A stretch of DNA of 11,548 nt from positions 1 through 11,548 of the forward strand of contig JAHCKJ010000044.1 in NCBI GenBank assembly GCA_026125835.1, written 5' to 3'. Of this stretch, positions 7,059 to 11,548 are shown one piece after another. Both the position numbers and the translations under genes were made by a program. Source of the stretch: Sphingopyxis sp. (GTDB lineage: Bacteria; Pseudomonadota; Alphaproteobacteria; Sphingomonadales; Sphingomonadaceae). The notes beneath the pieces were generated by a model. The model did no database searches, was not told the origin of the DNA, and saw nothing but the letters and a program-made list of their open reading frames with translations. Within the stretch, counting starts at the first letter, position 1, and the number at the start of each line of letters is the position of its first letter.

Positions 7059-7174
7059 CCCTTTATCGTCGCCGCCGCGAAGGGCGTTTCAGAGTCACGT
7101 GCCTCTGAACGCGGCCGCAGTCGGCCTTGCGCGACGCTGCCAGCGGCCCCCGCCTTCGCGGGGGCGACGATCAT
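7059..7174. repeat. Convergent intergenic region with stacked stem-loops, including a CCCCCGC-CTTC-GCGGGGG repeat
   Basis: The 116 bases between the serine hydrolase (+) and acs (-) contain three dyads. These are GCCCTT/AAGGGC (7058-7063 and 7080-7085); CGTTTCAGAG/CTCTGAACG (7085-7094 and 7103-7111, one bulged T) around a loop containing CACGTG; and a strong 7-pair hairpin CCCCCGC/GCGGGGG with loop CTTC (7147-7153 and 7158-7164). The last is recognisable as a widely dispersed sphingomonad repeat; read on the other strand it encodes VAPAKAGA, a common false-ORF signature. They probably act together in transcription termination or mRNA 3'-end protection for both genes, although no T-tract follows any stem. 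Confidence 0.6.
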
Positions 7175-9139
<1,965 letters not shown>

Positions 9140-9146
9140 GGCTGCT

Positions 9147-9151
9147 CTCCT
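9147..9151 (-). promoter_or_regulatory. Shine-Dalgarno supporting the GTG start of acs
   Basis: Read on the minus strand, AGGAG (plus-strand CTCCT) lies seven bases upstream of GTG at 9139-9137. It is preceded by AG to give AGAGGAG. The spacing is ideal, and there is no competing in-frame ATG before the conserved N-terminus, so GTG is the best start for acs. Confidence 0.8.
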
Positions 9152-9169
9152 CTATTTGCCACCCCTTAG

Positions 9170-9243
9170 CCGTTCGCATCGAGCGAAGTCGAGATGCGTC
9201 TGGCTCTGTGCGGGCGTGTCTCGACTTCGCTCGACACGAACGG
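9170..9243. repeat. Inverted pair of REP-like palindromes in the acs/ALDH divergent promoter region
   Basis: Two 29-base copies, 9170-9198 and 9215-9243, face each other across a 16-base spacer. Each contains the core TCGAGCGAAGTCGAGA, a recognisable sphingomonad dispersed repeat. The arms agree at 25 of 29 positions. The four differences are two dinucleotides: CA versus TG near the outer end and TG versus CA near the inner end. In each copy these dinucleotides can pair with each other (CGCATC with GATGCG; CGTGTC with GACACG), so the small hairpin is kept in both copies. The element leaves only 30 bases to the acs start and 48 to the ALDH start. Confidence 0.8.
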
Positions 9244-9280
9244 GGGAAGGGGATTAGAGGCGGCGCGATATTGGTATCAA

Positions 9281-9285
9281 AAGGA
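9281..9285 (+). promoter_or_regulatory. Shine-Dalgarno fixing the ALDH start at 9292
   Basis: AAGGA ends six bases before ATG 9292. The same frame is open back to an ATG at 9208 inside the REP-like element, but that start has no Shine-Dalgarno and would add 28 residues coded partly by the repeat. ATG 9292 is therefore preferred. Confidence 0.75.
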
Positions 9286-9291
9286 TGGACG

Positions 9292-10791
9292 ATGGCCGGG
9301 ATCGGCGAAGAGATTGGAAATCTGCTCGATGGACTGGGCGTCGATCGCCGCGCCTGGACCGAAGGGTCGCTGCCGTCATTCACCCCGCTGACCGGCGAAC
9401 AGGTCGCGATGGTGCGCGTCGCCGATACTGCGTCGATCGACGCGGCGCTCGACACCGCGACCGCAGCCTTTCGCGCCTGGCGTCGCGTACCCGCGCCGCG
9501 CCGCGGCGAACTGGTCCGGCTGCTCGGCGACGAGCTGCGCGCGGCAAAGGATGACCTCGCCCGTCTGGTGACAATCGAGGCGGGCAAGGTGCCGTCCGAG
9601 GGCGCGGGCGAGGTGCAGGAGATGATCGACATCTGCGACTTCGCGGTCGGGCTGTCGCGCCAGCTCTACGGTCTGACGATCGCGACCGAACGACCGGGGC
9701 ACCGGATGATGGAGGTCTGGCATCCGCTGGGCGTCGTCGGGGTGATTTCGGCGTTCAATTTTCCGGTAGCGGTGTGGGCGTGGAATGCGGCGCTCGCTTT
9801 GGTGTGCGGCAACAGCGTGGTGTGGAAGCCGTCGGAAAAGACGCCGCTGACCGCGCTGGCGGTGCAGGCGGTGTTCGCGCGCGCGGCCGCACGCTTCGGC
9901 GATGCGCCCGCAGGGCTGTCGCAGCTGCTGATTGGCGGGCGCGACGCGGGTGCGGCGCTGGTCGACGACAAGCGCGTCGCGCTGCTGTCGGCAACGGGAT
10001 CGACACGGATGGGGCGCAGCGTGGCGCCGCGGCTGGCGGCACGTTTTGCGCGCGCGATTCTGGAACTCGGCGGCAATAACGGGGTGATCGTCGCGCCCTC
10101 GGCCGACCTTGACCTTGCGCTGCGCGGCGTGGCGTTCGGGGCAATGGGGACCGCAGGGCAGCGCTGCACGACGACGCGGCGTCTGTTCCTGCACGACAGC
10201 ATCTACGACGGTTTTGTCGCCAAGCTGAAGGCAGCCTATGCCAGCGTCGGAGTCGGCAATCCGCTGGAGGGCGATGTGCTTGTCGGGCCGCTGATCGACC
10301 GCGCGGCCTATGAGGCGATGCAGGAGGCGCTGGCGGCGGCCAAGGCGGCGGGCGGCATGGTGACGGGCGGCGAGCGCGTCGGCGAAGGGGCGAGCTTCTA
10401 TGTGCGTCCCGCGCTGGTCGAAATGCCGGGGCAGGTCGGGCCGGTGCTCGACGAGACCTTTGCGCCGATCCTGTACGTCATGCGCTATGACGATCTGGAC
10501 GTGGTGATCGACCTGCACAATGATGTCGCTGCGGGGCTGTCGTCGTCGATCTTCACCACTGACGTGCGCGAGGCCGAGCGGTTTCTGGCGGCGAGCGACT
10601 GCGGCATCGCCAACGTCAACCTCGGGACCAGCGGCGCCGAGATCGGCGGCGCGTTCGGCGGCGAAAAGGAAACCGGCGGCGGGCGCGAAAGCGGCTCGGA
10701 CAGCTGGCGCCAATATATGCGGCGTGCGACGAACACGATCAACTATTCGGACGCGCTGCCGCTGGCGCAGGGGGTAAGTTTCGAGATTTAG
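9292..10791 (+). CDS. ALDH7-family aldehyde dehydrogenase (probable alpha-aminoadipic semialdehyde / piperideine-6-carboxylate dehydrogenase)
   Basis: NAD(P)-dependent cytosolic aldehyde dehydrogenase of 499 residues, complete. Catalytic and cofactor residues are Asn156 in SAFNFPVA, Lys179 in VVWKPSEKT, the glycine motif SATGSTRMG (233-241), Glu258 in ELGGNNG and the nucleophile Cys292 in GTAGQRCTTTRRL. The ELGGNN form, the QRCTTTRRL block and the C-terminal stretch with NLGTSGAEIGG, GGEKETGGGRESGSD and QYMRRATNTINYS mark the ALDH7 (antiquitin) subfamily. Its characterised members oxidise alpha-aminoadipic semialdehyde in lysine catabolism (AmaB/Pcd in bacteria). The substrate here is inferred from subfamily only; no lysine-degradation gene is adjacent. 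It is divergent from acs and convergent with the thiolase-like gene. The start at 9292 was chosen over 9208 because of AAGGA six bases upstream and because the extension falls in repeat DNA. Confidence 0.93.
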   Translation: MAGIGEEIGNLLDGLGVDRRAWTEGSLPSFTPLTGEQVAMVRVADTASIDAALDTATAAFRAWRRVPAPRRGELVRLLGDELRAAKDDLARLVTIEAGKVPSEGAGEVQEMIDICDFAVGLSRQLYGLTIATERPGHRMMEVWHPLGVVGVISAFNFPVAVWAWNAALALVCGNSVVWKPSEKTPLTALAVQAVFARAAARFGDAPAGLSQLLIGGRDAGAALVDDKRVALLSATGSTRMGRSVAPRLAARFARAILELGGNNGVIVAPSADLDLALRGVAFGAMGTAGQRCTTTRRLFLHDSIYDGFVAKLKAAYASVGVGNPLEGDVLVGPLIDRAAYEAMQEALAAAKAAGGMVTGGERVGEGASFYVRPALVEMPGQVGPVLDETFAPILYVMRYDDLDVVIDLHNDVAAGLSSSIFTTDVREAERFLAASDCGIANVNLGTSGAEIGGAFGGEKETGGGRESGSDSWRQYMRRATNTINYSDALPLAQGVSFEI

Positions 10792-10797
10792 CGCCAT

Positions 10798-10912
10798 CCC
10801 CTCCCGCTTGCGGGAGGGGCAGCGAGAGTTGCGAACTTGTTCGCTACTCGCAGCGGGGTGGGTGAACGCGACGTCGCTGCCCACCCCCGACCCCTCCCGC
10901 AAGCGGGAGGGG
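10798..10912. repeat. 115-base compound inverted repeat filling a convergent intergenic region
   Basis: The ends are two 22-base palindromes that are reverse complements of each other. CCCCTCCCGC-TT-GCGGGAGGGG lies at 10798-10819 and CCCCTCCCGC-AA-GCGGGAGGGG at 10891-10912. Between them are a stem GCGAG/CTCGC (10822-10826 and 10847-10851) enclosing GCGAA-CTTG-TTCGC (10831-10844), and a stem GGGGTGGG/CCCACCCC (10855-10862 and 10880-10887) enclosing the perfect palindrome GCGACGTCGC (10868-10877). The element starts six bases after the ALDH stop and ends six bases before the thiolase-like stop. It resembles dispersed MITE-like or palindromic intergenic units of sphingomonad genomes and may serve as a bidirectional terminator, though no T-tracts follow its stems. 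Confidence 0.8.
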
Positions 10913-10918
10913 AGAGGC

Positions 10919-11548
10919 CTACGCCCGCCACCCACAGCCTTCTTCGAGCGCCACGACCTGCCCTGCTGTCCCCACCGGCTCCCGCGTCCCATCCGTCAGA
11001 AACGCCAGCATCGCCGCATCGCTCACATCGACATGCGCCAGCGTGCGCTGCCCCTCCGGTGTCCGCGCCACCACCACGCCCGCCTTCGGCGTCCCGTCGC
11101 GAGCGTAGAAAACGGTATAGCTCTCGATCGTCGCCGGTCCGGCATAATCCTCGACCAGATCGGGGACGGGGCCGCGCTTCGCTTCGGCTTCGGCCTGATA
11201 GTCGAAGTCTTGCGGGAACTGCGCCGCAGCGATCGGATTGCGGCTCAGCACGATGCAATGATTGTCGGTTGCGAAGCCGCCGTTGGCAAACAGAAAGCCA
11301 TAGCGCCCCTCGGTGCGCAGCTTCTCGACCATCGAGACGATCGCATGGCTCATATAATTGGCGATCGGGCCGCCGCCGAAGGTTAGTCCGCCAAACCCCG
11401 TGGCGGGGCGGTCCCGCGGCCAGCCGAGAATGCGCCGCGCCATCTTGGGCACGCACGGGAAGCAGCTGTAAAGTTCGACGCAATCGAAATCCTCGGCGGT
11501 CATGCCGTTCAGCGCGAGCGTACGTGTAATCGACGTTTCCATGCTGAC
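10919..11548 (-). CDS. Thiolase-like acetyl-CoA acetyltransferase family protein, C-terminal part (N-terminus beyond window)
   Basis: About 209 C-terminal residues are visible; the frame stays open to the window edge, and the Met coded at 11540-11542 is internal. The segment reads ITRTLALNGMTAEDFDCVELYSCFP, then FGGLTFGGGPIANYMSHAIVSMVEKLR, where ordinary thiolases have GHPxGxxG, and then GFLFANGGFATDNHCIVLSRNP. After this comes an extra domain of about 75 residues (TIESYTVFYARDGTPKAGVVVARTPEG...) resembling the OB-fold-like C-terminal addition of mycobacterial-type thiolase-like proteins (TLP1). Because the His of GHPxGxxG appears replaced by Gly, classical thiolase activity is doubtful, and an acyl-CoA-binding or variant role is possible. 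The nucleophile Cys would be outside the window. It ends TAG at 10921-10919, converging on the ALDH gene. The family is fairly sure; the function is not. Confidence 0.85.
   Translation of the reverse strand, partial: VSMETSITRTLALNGMTAEDFDCVELYSCFPCVPKMARRILGWPRDRPATGFGGLTFGGGPIANYMSHAIVSMVEKLRTEGRYGFLFANGGFATDNHCIVLSRNPIAAAQFPQDFDYQAEAEAKRGPVPDLVEDYAGPATIESYTVFYARDGTPKAGVVVARTPEGQRTLAHVDVSDAAMLAFLTDGTREPVGTAGQVVALEEGCGWRA

Noticed and set aside
6905..7174. Small minus-strand open frame beginning MIVAPAKAGA
   Set aside because: VAPAKAGA is the translation of the dispersed CCCCCGC-CTTC-GCGGGGG repeat; the remainder is antisense to the serine hydrolase.
9170..9243. Possible CRISPR or att-site interpretation of the inverted repeats
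   Set aside because: There are only two copies, in inverted orientation, with no spacer series, cas genes or integrase.
9208..9291. Upstream ATG extending the ALDH protein by 28 residues
   Set aside because: It lies in the REP-like repeat, has no Shine-Dalgarno, and the family N-terminus and AAGGA both favour ATG 9292.
9376..10992. 538-codon minus-strand open frame opposite the ALDH gene and through the 115-base repeat
   Set aside because: It reads through a palindromic repeat and has Arg/His-rich nonsense composition; the ALDH7 gene on the other strand is unambiguous.

Overview
The window is GC-rich, densely coded bacterial DNA. Protein signatures and the dispersed palindromic repeats (CGAGCGAAGTCGAGA-type, CCCCTCCCGC-type and CCCCCGC-CTTC-GCGGGGG-type) suggest an alphaproteobacterium of the Sphingomonadales, probably a Sphingopyxis-like genus. 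The taxonomic call is inference from remembered patterns; no search was run. I see no rRNA, tRNA, CRISPR array, insertion sequence or phage gene, and no gene-free stretch longer than about 155 bases.

Left part (1-1704, + strand): the C-terminal third of the SecA preprotein translocase ATPase, ending in an intact zinc-binding SEC-C motif. It is followed 15 bases later by a TauE/SafE-type membrane exporter.

Centre (1705-7058, + strand): a 146-base leader with a candidate sigma-70 promoter and hairpins, then four tightly packed genes. These encode a circularly permuted ATP-grasp protein (DUF404/DUF407 type), an alpha-E (DUF403) protein, a transglutaminase-like cysteine protease, and Anbu, the HslV/proteasome-like Ntn hydrolase with Thr1/Asp17/Lys32. 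A signal-peptide-bearing beta-lactamase-fold serine hydrolase follows 47 bases later. The four-gene set is the Anbu-associated cluster that comparative genomics has linked to an ATP-dependent peptide or amide ligation, modification and release system. Its physiological substrate is not established. The genes look translationally coupled or nearly so, and every catalytic residue I looked for is present. This is the most interesting biology in the window, but the gene combination itself is known.

Right part (7059-11548): acetyl-CoA synthetase (acs, - strand, GTG start) is divergent from an ALDH7-family aldehyde dehydrogenase (+ strand). The 152-base divergent promoter region is largely occupied by an inverted pair of REP-like palindromes whose two differences are compensatory. 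The ALDH gene converges on the C-terminal part of a thiolase-like protein (- strand, runs off the right edge). The 127-base convergent gap is filled, with exactly 6 bases to spare on each side, by a 115-base compound inverted repeat. A smaller set of stem-loops sits in the other convergent gap, between the serine hydrolase and acs.
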